This document shows, one piece after another, positions 26,503 to 33,948 of a stretch of 64,000 bases of DNA; position 1 is the first letter of the stretch; the number at the start of each line of letters is the position of its first letter. The DNA comes from Prevotella sp. P3-122 (GTDB taxonomy: Bacteria; Bacteroidota; Bacteroidia; Bacteroidales; Bacteroidaceae). The DNA lies in the NCBI RefSeq assembly GCF_002251365.1, contig NZ_NPJH01000079.1, forward strand, positions 1 through 64,000, in the 5' to 3' direction. The notes beneath the pieces are model-generated. The model did not search any database and was not told where the DNA came from. It saw only the letters and a list, made by a program, of their open reading frames with translations. A program made the translations under genes and the position numbers.

Positions 26503-27012
26503 CTAAAGCTTGCCTAACTCTCGCAGAATATGCTCGAAAAGTCCTTGACAAGCATCCTCCAGCAACTCTATGACAAGCTCGAAACCACGGTCACCGCCAT
26601 AGTATGGGTCAGGAACAACGGAATGGCCTGGATGATGCGTGGCAAACTCCGTCATCATATGTATCTTGTCCCTCTCCTCCTGACCTGCGGCCATAGCAGC
26701 CACCTCGTGATAGTTCTCGCGGTCCATGACAATTATATAGTCAAACCTGCGCAAGTCATCACTACATATCTGACGTGCCCTTGTCGAGAAATCATAGCCA
26801 TGGTCGGCACCGTGGCTGCGCATGCGTCTGTCTGGCAGTTCACCGACATGCCATGGTCCTATGCCTGCGGAATCTATCTCAAACAACTGTGAGGCATTGT
26901 TCTTCTCTACGATATGCGTCATTATGCCCTCGGCAGCCGGCGACCGGCAAATATTTCCTAGGCATACGAAGAGTACTGACGTGTGTTTGCGGCAATTATC
27001 GTGCTTTGACAT
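26503..27012 (-). CDS. Low-molecular-weight protein tyrosine phosphatase
   Basis: This 169-residue cytoplasmic phosphatase has the CX5R phosphate loop (VCLGNICRSPAAEG, near residue 17) and the general-acid loop (VPDPYYGG near residue 133). Such enzymes act on tyrosine-phosphorylated proteins, in bacteria often linked to polysaccharide export, or on small substrates. No kinase or polysaccharide genes adjoin it. I chose MSKHDNCRK at 27012, since a longer reading would run through the tRNA-His terminator and gene. Confidence 0.92.
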   Translation of the reverse strand: MSKHDNCRKHTSVLFVCLGNICRSPAAEGIMTHIVEKNNASQLFEIDSAGIGPWHVGELPDRRMRSHGADHGYDFSTRARQICSDDLRRFDYIIVMDRENYHEVAAMAAGQEERDKIHMMTEFATHHPGHSVVPDPYYGGDRGFELVIELLEDACQGLFEHILRELGKL

Positions 27013-27049
27013 ATAAGTGTTGATTGTTTTATGTTTCTTGCTGGGATAA

Positions 27050-27081
27050 TAAAAATCCCCGCAAATATGTATTTGCAGGGA
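27050..27081 (-). terminator. Terminator after tRNA-His
   Basis: CCCTGCAAAT pairs with ATTTGCGGGG on the minus strand (27057-27080), followed by ATTTTTATT. It lies between tRNA-His and the phosphatase gene. Confidence 0.8.
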
Positions 27082-27092
27082 CTTTCTGTAAG

Positions 27093-27167
27093 GGTGCCCG
27101 GTGGGACTCGAACCCACGACATTCAGAACCACAATCTGACGCTCTAACCAACTGAACTACGGGCACC
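27093..27167 (-). tRNA. tRNA-His (anticodon GTG)
   Basis: The minus strand folds into a full cloverleaf: acceptor GTGCCCG/CGGGCAC, anticodon stem TCAGA/TCTGA with loop TTGTGGT, and T arm with GGTTCGAGTCC. The extra G at -1 (27167) opposite discriminator C (27093) is the hallmark of bacterial tRNA-His. CCA is not encoded. It has its own promoter and terminator. Confidence 0.97.
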
Positions 27168-27191
27168 ATGTTGTTTTTTGTTTAGCGGTTG

Positions 27192-27222
27192 CAAAGGTAC
27201 GGGAAATATTTGGTTCCACCAA
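27192..27222 (-). promoter_or_regulatory. Promoter of tRNA-His
   Basis: TACCTTTG (27192-27199) lies 20 bp downstream of TTG (27220-27222) on the minus strand, placing the start just before the tRNA. A hairpin (TTTGGT/ACCAAA inside GGGAA/TTCCC) at about 27202-27232 overlaps it and may also end secG transcription. Confidence 0.75.
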
Positions 27223-27253
27223 ACAATTCCCGCACTTTTTTATAAAATTGATG

Positions 27254-27670
27254 TTATCTTGCTGGCTGTGCAGGTGCTGCGGGAGCTGCAGGAGCAGCCT
27301 CTGTAGCTGTCTTGGCATCGGCAGCCTTAGCATCAGCAGCCTTTGGGGCAGCCTGCTGGCTTGCGCCAAATCCCTGAGTGTTGGTGGGGTTGGTAGCCTG
27401 GTTCTGGATGGCAGCCTGCTCCATAACGCTCTGCTCTGATGCTGCGGTAGGGGCAACATATGCGCAAACGACACTGAACACAACCATCAGCGCAGCGAGA
27501 CACCAAGTAGTCTTCTCTACGAAGTCGGTAGTCTTGCGTACACCCATAATGGCATTTGATGATGAGAAATTAGAAGCGAGACCGCCTCCCTTTGATTCCT
27601 GAATGAGCACGATACCTATCATGAGGAGTGCCACCAGTACAATCAGTACTACGAATAACGTGTAAACCAT
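27254..27670 (-). CDS. secG: Preprotein translocase subunit SecG
   Basis: SecG is a small SecYEG partner in the inner membrane. Two helices (VYTLFVVLIVLVALLMIGIV, and WCLAALMVVFSVVCAYVA) flank the conserved cytoplasmic loop IQESKGGGLASNF. The 138-residue length is long for SecG because of a low-complexity Ala/Gln/Pro tail (after residue 78), common in Bacteroidota. It ends the lptE-TPR-secG operon. Confidence 0.95.
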   Translation of the reverse strand: MVYTLFVVLIVLVALLMIGIVLIQESKGGGLASNFSSSNAIMGVRKTTDFVEKTTWCLAALMVVFSVVCAYVAPTAASEQSVMEQAAIQNQATNPTNTQGFGASQQAAPKAADAKAADAKTATEAAPAAPAAPAQPAR

Positions 27671-27676
27671 TTTTTT

Positions 27677-28429
27677 TTACTTATTTGTTTTATTGTTTAT
27701 TATCAGTTTTTCGAGAAATCGAATTTGATCTGCAAAGTAAGCATTTTTTTTTGGATAATTCAAATTTAAACGGTTAATTATTTCAAGAGCCTTTGAATAT
27801 CTGCCTTGTTTGATGTAAATTTTGGCCAAAGTCTCTGTAAAATATCCGTCTTCGGCATCTTTCTCGCCTTCATTTGCATTTTCCTGAACATCCGGAACAA
27901 AATCCGGCTCAACATTCAATTGTATTTTTCCGCCCTCATTAAATATGAAATTATCTATCAAATCCTGGCCTTTCAGCTGTGGTGCTGGTGTGGTGTTTGC
28001 GTCCTCATCAGTCTCAGCTTCGAGCAGATAAGCTACGTAGTCGACAGCGGCATCAGCAGGTGTGGGTTTCCGTTTCTTAGACTTTTCCTGCTGTTCATCT
28101 GTAGGAATAGAGTCAAGGAAATTGTCGATGAGCGAAATGGTTCTGTCTTCTCCCTGCCCTTCCTTTCCTGTCTGCCCATTACCCTTGCTTGTTGCCAGCC
28201 TATAGTGCGCAGCCTCTACTATATTGAAGAGCACCCTTCTGTCAGTTATGTACACGGCAGCCTTCCGGAGCTCCTCATCGAACGACTGGTCGTGCAGCAG
28301 ATAAAGGTTTTGCAGCAGTAGGATTCGTGCCGTCTGGTAGTATGGATGGAGCGCAAGAAGACTTCGGAGATCATACAATGTCTCCTTGTCCATTTGTTCC
28401 GGATGTCTTATAAGCTCGGTTATGTCCAT
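27677..28429 (-). CDS. TPR-like helical protein of the lptE-secG cluster
   Basis: This 250-residue soluble protein has no signal peptide. It has helical start and end regions (MDKETLYDLRSLLALHPYYQTARILLLQ, split as DLRSLLALHPYYQTARIL; and IYIKQGRYSKALEIINRL, a TPR-type helix pair near residue 215) around a disordered acidic/basic linker (about 85-180). The same gene sits between lptE and secG in many Bacteroidales, as I recall. Function unknown; a scaffold role in envelope biogenesis is a guess. Confidence 0.8.
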   Translation of the reverse strand: MDITELIRHPEQMDKETLYDLRSLLALHPYYQTARILLLQNLYLLHDQSFDEELRKAAVYITDRRVLFNIVEAAHYRLATSKGNGQTGKEGQGEDRTISLIDNFLDSIPTDEQQEKSKKRKPTPADAAVDYVAYLLEAETDEDANTTPAPQLKGQDLIDNFIFNEGGKIQLNVEPDFVPDVQENANEGEKDAEDGYFTETLAKIYIKQGRYSKALEIINRLNLNYPKKNAYFADQIRFLEKLIINNKTNK

Positions 28430-28435
28430 AGTCTT

Positions 28436-28993
28436 CTACCAGTTGGCTACTGTTGCGTTGAAAATCTGGTCTGTAAGGTCTTTCACCATTTGCGTGACGA
28501 GTTCCTCCTGCACGGCGTTCAGGCTTTGCGTGGTCTCGTATGTTGTCGTTGCCGTAAACTGTTTCTCGAAGTCCTCCGCATGGTTGGTGTTGTTTGTAAA
28601 CCTCACGTTCACCGTCATGGCAAGCTCCGTCTGTGCCGAATAGCCCTCAGACGATACCGACTTGTTGCGCTGTGTATATTGTGTTATCTCGCCCTCTATC
28701 ACCATGTCTCCTCCCTTCTTCACCTGTTGCAGCTTTGTATGGTTGGCATAGAGGTCCTTCAGCTGGTTGTTGAACATCGGCGCCATTGGTCCCCAGATAT
28801 ATGTGCTTCGGTTTGGGAAGTCTGCGATGCGTATAGTCTTCACCTTGGCATAGTCTATGCTTGCCATGTTGAACTTATACGACACGGAACAGGCAGCGAG
28901 CAGCGTCAGCACCATGACTGTCGCCGCCGAGGCAAATATCTTACCTGCTGTGCGCGGGTTTCTCTTATTTGTTGTCCTTGCTGTCGAGTCCAT
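28436..28993 (-). CDS. lptE: LptE-family LPS-assembly lipoprotein
   Basis: LptE plugs the LptD channel that inserts lipopolysaccharide in the outer membrane. This 185-residue Bacteroidota form has a lipobox (LTLLAACS, Cys near residue 35) after a positively charged lead of about 20 residues. The conserved core follows: VKTIRIADFPNRS, then ALQ-like FNNQLKDLYANHTKL, and GYSAQTELAMTVNVRF. It overlaps the sigma-54 activator gene by 29 nt, unusually long; translational coupling is likely. Confidence 0.88.
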   Translation of the reverse strand: MDSTARTTNKRNPRTAGKIFASAATVMVLTLLAACSVSYKFNMASIDYAKVKTIRIADFPNRSTYIWGPMAPMFNNQLKDLYANHTKLQQVKKGGDMVIEGEITQYTQRNKSVSSEGYSAQTELAMTVNVRFTNNTNHAEDFEKQFTATTTYETTQSLNAVQEELVTQMVKDLTDQIFNATVANW

Positions 28994-30209
28994 ATTGTTT
29001 AATTTTTCTGTATAACGTACGGTCGCTTATGCCCAGTTCGGCAGCTGCGAGTCTTCTGTTTCCTCCGTTCCTGTCGAGAGCCTTCTCTATAGTCTGGCGA
29101 CTCAGGTCACTAAGGTTCAGGTTGTCGGCCACGGCACCCTTGGTTTCTGAAGCCTCATTGGTAATCTCCTCTGCCTCTACGAAGTCAGGCTGTATATGCC
29201 TGTGCTTGTATGGGGTATCGACATATGCTATGTGTGTCGATGGATTGTCGCTTGAGATGTGCCTTGCCTCGTCTATCTGCTTTCGCAGGGTATTAAGGTC
29301 CCGTCTGAGGTCAGAGACATTTCCCCGCAGTTCATAGAGAATCTTGTAGAGTATCTCCCTCTCGCTCTCGAACGAGTGCTGTCCCGGCTGGTCCACCATA
29401 GCAAGCTGCATGCTCTCCGGGTCCTGGGGTATGTAGTTGCTGAGCACCTGTGCGTCGATTTCCCTTTTCTCGCTCAGCACCGACATCTGCTCTGTTATGT
29501 TCTTCAGCTGCCTGACGTTTCCCGGCCATTTATATCTTAGCAGCATCTGCTTGGCCTCCTCGGTAAGCGTAATCTTGGGCAGTCGGTATTTCTCTGCCAT
29601 CTGCATGGCAAAGAGTCTGAACAGCAGTACAATGTCGTTTCCCCTATCACGCAGCGGTGGCATCTGTATGGGTATGGTGTTGAGCCTGTAGTACAGATCC
29701 TCACGGAATCGTCCTTCTGAAATAGCCTTCCGCATGTTCACGTTGGTAGCGGCCACTATGCGCACGTCGGTTTTCATTATCTTCTGTCCGCCCACACGTA
29801 TGTACTCTCCTGTCTCCAGCACCCTGAGCAGACGTGCCTGCGTTGCTATGGGCAGTTCTCCCACCTCATCGAGGAAGATAGTGCCCTTGTTTGCTATGCC
29901 AAAATATCCCTCGCTCTCGCCCACGGCTCCTGTGAACGAGCCTTTCTCATGTCCGAAGAGTTCGCTGTCGATGGTTCCCTCGGGTATGGAGCCACAGTTT
30001 ATGGCAAAATATCTCTCCCTGCGTCTGGGACTGTTGTCGTGGATTACGCGTGGTATGATTTCCTTTCCCACTCCGCTCTCACCGACTATCAGCACGCTGA
30101 GGTCAGTAGGTGCCACCTGCAGAGCCACGTCAAGGGCATGGTTCAGGGCATCGCAGTTACCCACGATGTTGTATCTCTGTTTAATATTCTGTAGTTCGTC
30201 AGTGTTCAT
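28965..30209 (-). CDS. Sigma-54-dependent activator without a receiver domain
   Basis: This 414-residue bacterial enhancer-binding protein consists of an AAA+ domain (about 15-245) and a Fis-type HTH (about 370-410). Motifs: Walker A GESGVGKE, GSFTGAV (the GAFTGA loop that contacts sigma-54), Walker B GTIFLDEVGE and NRRLAAAELGISDRTLYRKI. There is no N-terminal sensor or receiver domain, so control must come from another protein, a ligand on the AAA+ domain, or expression. It shares an operon with lptE and secG. A -7 box (TAATTTTG, 30217-30224) lies upstream. Confidence 0.93.
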   Translation of the reverse strand: MNTDELQNIKQRYNIVGNCDALNHALDVALQVAPTDLSVLIVGESGVGKEIIPRVIHDNSPRRRERYFAINCGSIPEGTIDSELFGHEKGSFTGAVGESEGYFGIANKGTIFLDEVGELPIATQARLLRVLETGEYIRVGGQKIMKTDVRIVAATNVNMRKAISEGRFREDLYYRLNTIPIQMPPLRDRGNDIVLLFRLFAMQMAEKYRLPKITLTEEAKQMLLRYKWPGNVRQLKNITEQMSVLSEKREIDAQVLSNYIPQDPESMQLAMVDQPGQHSFESEREILYKILYELRGNVSDLRRDLNTLRKQIDEARHISSDNPSTHIAYVDTPYKHRHIQPDFVEAEEITNEASETKGAVADNLNLSDLSRQTIEKALDRNGGNRRLAAAELGISDRTLYRKIKQYGLDSKDNK

Positions 30210-30275
30210 TTGGTGACAAAATTACTAACTATATTCGAGAAAAATTCATTTTGGCATAAAAAAGTTGCTGTTATG

Positions 30276-31277
30276 CTACTTCTGTTGCCTGTTGGCTCTC
30301 GATGACTTGTCGAACTTTATGAGCAGAAGTCCTATTCCTGTCCATACCAGTTCCCTTATTCTCACAATGAGAGCGACGAAGATACCTCCGCTTGCTGACA
30401 CTCCGAGCCTGGTGGTCGACATAAGGAATCCTCCCTCGCGTCCCACCAGCTGCAGTGGCATGAAGAACAGCATGTTGGCGAAGAGCGTTGTGAAGGCTAT
30501 GATAAGTATGCATTGCACGTAGCTGATGCCAGGATTGATGACGAGCAGTATGAAGTACACCTCAAATGCCGAGAGTATGCGGCACACCAGCTCAAGCAGC
30601 ACTGCGACAACAAACCTTCCAGGACTCTGGCTGTGCAAGGCAGCAATCTGCCTGTCGATGGTGTCGAGCTGCTCGCGGTGCTTGTCGAGGAAGGGCTGTG
30701 CCCACTTCTTGATGAACGGCAGATGGCGTAGCAGGTTCATAGCCCTGTTGGCAAGTCCCTTGCGGTAGCCGATAATGAAGAACCACAGTCCGAGCAGGCA
30801 GAAAGCCATTGTTGCCGTCAGCAACATGCCCATGAAGACATTGACGGGCTGCGTCGCCACATATAATATAATAGAGACGAACCAGAACCAGAAGTGACTG
30901 AAGATATGCGTCATGGCATAGAGGATGACCGATGACGACGCACGCTCGGTACCAATCTTCGGTGCCAGCTCCATAACCCTGTAAGGCTCACCGCCCATCA
31001 GGCCTCCCGGTGTGGCATAGTTGAGTGCAAATCCCGAGATGGTGATTTTGTACAGCCACCAGAACTTCACTCCCGGCTTGCCTCCGGCATTTATGATGAG
31101 ATACCAGGCCGAGGTGTTGAAGACATACAGGAATGCCCACAACGCAAGAACGGCCAGAAACCAGTATCCTGCATGGCGCAAGCCCTGCCACACCTGCTCG
31201 AAGTCAAGCTGCGTGACCATAATCACCAACACGGCGATTCCAAATGCGAAGAACGCATTCTGATACTTCTTGTTCAT
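30276..31277 (-). CDS. Flippase-like integral membrane protein (LPG synthase TM family)
   Basis: This 333-residue protein has about eight membrane helices and matches the lysylphosphatidylglycerol-synthase TM domain/UPF0104 family (GLRHAGYWFLAVLALWAFLY; GGEPYRVMEL; LVGREGGFLM near the end). Such proteins move lipids or glycolipids across the inner membrane. It lacks the aminoacyl-transferase domain of MprF. It lies 5 bp after pdxA, probably on the same transcript. Confidence 0.85.
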   Translation of the reverse strand: MNKKYQNAFFAFGIAVLVIMVTQLDFEQVWQGLRHAGYWFLAVLALWAFLYVFNTSAWYLIINAGGKPGVKFWWLYKITISGFALNYATPGGLMGGEPYRVMELAPKIGTERASSSVILYAMTHIFSHFWFWFVSIILYVATQPVNVFMGMLLTATMAFCLLGLWFFIIGYRKGLANRAMNLLRHLPFIKKWAQPFLDKHREQLDTIDRQIAALHSQSPGRFVVAVLLELVCRILSAFEVYFILLVINPGISYVQCILIIAFTTLFANMLFFMPLQLVGREGGFLMSTTRLGVSASGGIFVALIVRIRELVWTGIGLLLIKFDKSSRANRQQK

Positions 31278-31282
31278 CCGTT

Positions 31283-32395
31283 TTACTGCTGTCGCTCCTT
31301 GATTGCGTTTTCGTGCTTCTTCGGTATCGAGAACCTTACCTTCTCGCTTTCGTCCCTCTTCTCATGATAGAGTTTCGGCAGCGGATTGGCATACGGTTCG
31401 TCATAGTCCTTGCCATTGCGGAAAATGTCTATGGCCGTGAATATTGCCTGTCTGAACGCCGTCTCGTTGGCCTTGCCCAGTCCCGCAATCTCGTAATGGG
31501 GGTTCATGTCGGCCGAGGCAACAACTACCGGCAGCCCAGCCATGCAGTTGACAAGGCGTTCTGGCGAAAGGGCAAGCAGCGGAGCCACGCCCTGGTCGTG
31601 ATACATGGCCAACACGCCGTCGAAAGCCTCGTAGTCGCCCTGTCCGAAGAAGGTACCGGCGTCATACGGTCCGAACACATTTATTCCCTTGTCGGCCAAC
31701 TGCCCTATGACGGGCATTATGACCTCCTTCTCCTCCTTGCCTCCGTTGGCGCCATCCGGATTGAGCGACAGGACGGCAATGCGTGGCGAGGAGACACGGA
31801 AACACCTTCTTAATGCGGTGTGGAATGCCGTCAGCTTGTCGCTGAGCCTCTCGGCAGTCACTGCCCCGGCTACTTCTTTGAGTGGGACGCCGTCCGTCAG
31901 CAGCACCATGCGCATGCGGTCATTAACCATCATTCTGAGTCCCTTGCGCCCATCACCCAGGCATGTCTCGACATACTCGAAGTTACCAGGGAACTGAAAT
32001 TCCGCCGGCTTTATATTGTCGCTGCTCTGGGGGGCAAGCACCAGAACGTCAAAGTGTCCGTCCTTGAAGTCGGCTATAGCCCGGTCCATGGCAGCCAGTG
32101 CCGCCTTTCCCGCCTCCGGGGTGTCGAGTCCCATGTCCACCTTCACCTCCTCATCAAAAGTGGCTATCATGTTTATCCTGTCATCCTGGGCTTCGGCGGC
32201 ATCGGCTATGATGGTGAAGTTGGCCTGCATGTTGAGCGCCTTACGGTGATAGGCGGCCACCTTTGGCGAGCCATAGATGATGGGCGTGCACAGCTCCAGT
32301 ATCTCTGGTTCTGCAAAGGTTCTAAATATCAGCTCATATCCAATTCCGTTGGTGTCACCATGCGTGATGGCCACACGAATTTTCCTGTTCTCCAT
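31283..32395 (-). CDS. pdxA: 4-hydroxythreonine-4-phosphate dehydrogenase
   Basis: PdxA makes the amino-ketone precursor of pyridoxine phosphate with NAD+. It has 370 residues; segments include VAITHGDTNGIGYELI, where E. coli has GEPAGIG, MYHDQGVAPLLALSPE and NCMAGLPVVVASADMNPH. It sits two genes before the LptE cluster and 66 bp after rlmN. I chose MENRKIRV at 32395 over the AT-rich ten-codon extension. pdxJ is not in the window. Confidence 0.93.
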   Translation of the reverse strand: MENRKIRVAITHGDTNGIGYELIFRTFAEPEILELCTPIIYGSPKVAAYHRKALNMQANFTIIADAAEAQDDRINMIATFDEEVKVDMGLDTPEAGKAALAAMDRAIADFKDGHFDVLVLAPQSSDNIKPAEFQFPGNFEYVETCLGDGRKGLRMMVNDRMRMVLLTDGVPLKEVAGAVTAERLSDKLTAFHTALRRCFRVSSPRIAVLSLNPDGANGGKEEKEVIMPVIGQLADKGINVFGPYDAGTFFGQGDYEAFDGVLAMYHDQGVAPLLALSPERLVNCMAGLPVVVASADMNPHYEIAGLGKANETAFRQAIFTAIDIFRNGKDYDEPYANPLPKLYHEKRDESEKVRFSIPKKHENAIKERQQ

Positions 32396-32461
32396 TATAT
32401 AATATATATTATTGTAATTATTCAAGTTTTGCTATTGCCCCACCTTGTCCAGGTTCCGCAT

Positions 32462-33499
32462 TTACTTGCGGGCCGTACTCAGCAGTCCGCAGGCGGCATA
32501 GATGTCTTGTCCACGGCTCGCCCTGATGGTGGTGAAGATTCCGTGAGCCGTCAGATAGTCACGCAGAGACTCCATCCTCGCCTCGTCAGCTCCTTCAAGC
32601 GGGACGTCGGGAATTTTGTGAAACCTTATCAGGTTGATGCGGCAGTCGAGCCCCTTGAGGAGCTTGACCAGCTCGCGGGCATGCATGGTGGTATCATTGA
32701 CTCCTCCGAAGACAATATACTCAAACGAGAGCCTGCGCTGGTGCGAGAAGTCATATCCACGCAGCATCTCCACGATGTCCGCAATATGGAATCCCCTCTC
32801 TGCAGGCATCAGCGACGCACGCTGCTCCGCTATGGGCGAGTGCAGGCTGATGGCCAGATGGCATTCGCTCTCCTCTATGAACCGCTTGAGTTTGCCTTTT
32901 ATGCCTACGCTACTCACGGTGATGCGCTTCGGGCTCCAAGCATAGCCGTAGCTTGCCGTCAGCAGGCTCGTTGCGCGCAGCACGTTGTCGTAGTTATCCA
33001 TAGGCTCTCCCTGTCCCATGAAGACGATGTTCGTTAAGCTCTCAGCCTCGGGCAGCATGTATATCTGGTTCAGTATGTCGCATGCCGTGAGGTTTCCCTC
33101 GAAGCCCTGCTTGCCAGTCTGACAGAACAGGCAGTTCATCTTGCACCCCACCTGCGACGACACACACAGCGTAGCCCTGTCGTTGTCGGGAATGTACACC
33201 GTCTCCACAAACTTGCCGTTCTGGGTGGGGAACAGGTACTTGATGGTGCCGTCCTTTGAGTACTGGGCGTCTATGTGCGGCGCACAGCCTATGGTGTACC
33301 GCTCAGAGAGCCTGTCCCTGTTGACCTTGGATATATTCGTCATCTCGTCAATGGAGCGCACATGTTTCACATATATCCATTGAGCCATCTGGGAACCGGC
33401 AAACGCCGGCAGCCCCAGTTCTTTAGCCACGTCCTTCAGTTCGGGCAACGTCATTCCCAACAAGGTCGTCTTGTCCATATATTTGTCTATTTCCTTCAT
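32462..33499 (-). CDS. rlmN: 23S rRNA (A2503-C2)/tRNA methyltransferase RlmN
   Basis: RlmN is a radical-SAM enzyme that methylates A2503 of 23S rRNA and A37 of some tRNAs. It has 345 residues. The cluster motif is GCKMNCLFCQTG near residue 115, the Cys that carries the methyl group is in the C-terminal AACGLL, and GEPMDNYDNV is a family segment. Start at 33499 or MDKTTLLG at 33478; the former gives a slightly longer N-terminus. Confidence 0.95.
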   Translation of the reverse strand: MKEIDKYMDKTTLLGMTLPELKDVAKELGLPAFAGSQMAQWIYVKHVRSIDEMTNISKVNRDRLSERYTIGCAPHIDAQYSKDGTIKYLFPTQNGKFVETVYIPDNDRATLCVSSQVGCKMNCLFCQTGKQGFEGNLTACDILNQIYMLPEAESLTNIVFMGQGEPMDNYDNVLRATSLLTASYGYAWSPKRITVSSVGIKGKLKRFIEESECHLAISLHSPIAEQRASLMPAERGFHIADIVEMLRGYDFSHQRRLSFEYIVFGGVNDTTMHARELVKLLKGLDCRINLIRFHKIPDVPLEGADEARMESLRDYLTAHGIFTTIRASRGQDIYAACGLLSTARK

Positions 33500-33567
33500 G
33501 CTTCATCACTCTACCCCCAGCAGACCCCGGGGCAGCCACTTACGGCCACATTTCGGCCTATCCTCTG

Positions 33568-33597
33568 CAAAGTTAACGCAAATAAGCAGAAGTACAA
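33568..33597 (-). promoter_or_regulatory. Promoter of rlmN
   Basis: TAACTTTG (33568-33575) lies 19 bp downstream of TTG (33595-33597) on the minus strand, an excellent Bacteroidota match. Confidence 0.8.
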
Positions 33598-33884
33598 AAT
33601 TATTTTCGATTTATTTGATTTCGCTACCCAAAACCATATCAATTCAGCAACCGCCATACACCTGTATAAAGGCCCACTCCTGCCCCAATTCTATTTTTGA
33701 AAAAATATCACTAAACATCAAACCTCGTACAAAAGCGTCCGCAAGCAACAAAAAGACAGCCGTGATGTGAAAACCGATAAAAAGCCAGGGAACCTCCGTT
33801 TTGCACAACTATTACACAGCAGGCTCCGCTGGCGCAGAACAGCAACCCCTCTGGGGGCAAGAGAGAAAATCTTGCGGATTTCTT

Positions 33885-33914
33885 TTGAGTTATCTGCCAA
33901 TTATATTAACTTTG
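33885..33914 (+). promoter_or_regulatory. Promoter of the GT2/HIT-like/SpoIID fusion gene
   Basis: TTG (33885-33887), a 19-bp spacer and TAACTTTG (33907-33914), an excellent match. It gives a short leader of about 28 nt. Confidence 0.85.
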
Positions 33915-33948
33915 CACGGAAGAACCTTTGAAAACACCTTAACAGAAT

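Larger units (their letters stand above)
33500..33948. other. Divergent intergenic region, rlmN / fusion protein
   Basis: Both genes have clear promoters here, close to the two ends. The middle 290 bp hold no gene that I can support. A frame at 33718-33900 (minus, 60 codons, many Cys/Arg) is probably noise. Confidence 0.6.

Noticed and set aside
33718..33900. 60-codon minus-strand frame between rlmN and the fusion gene
   Set aside because: It overlaps the promoter of the fusion gene, is rich in Arg and Cys, and has no recognisable family.
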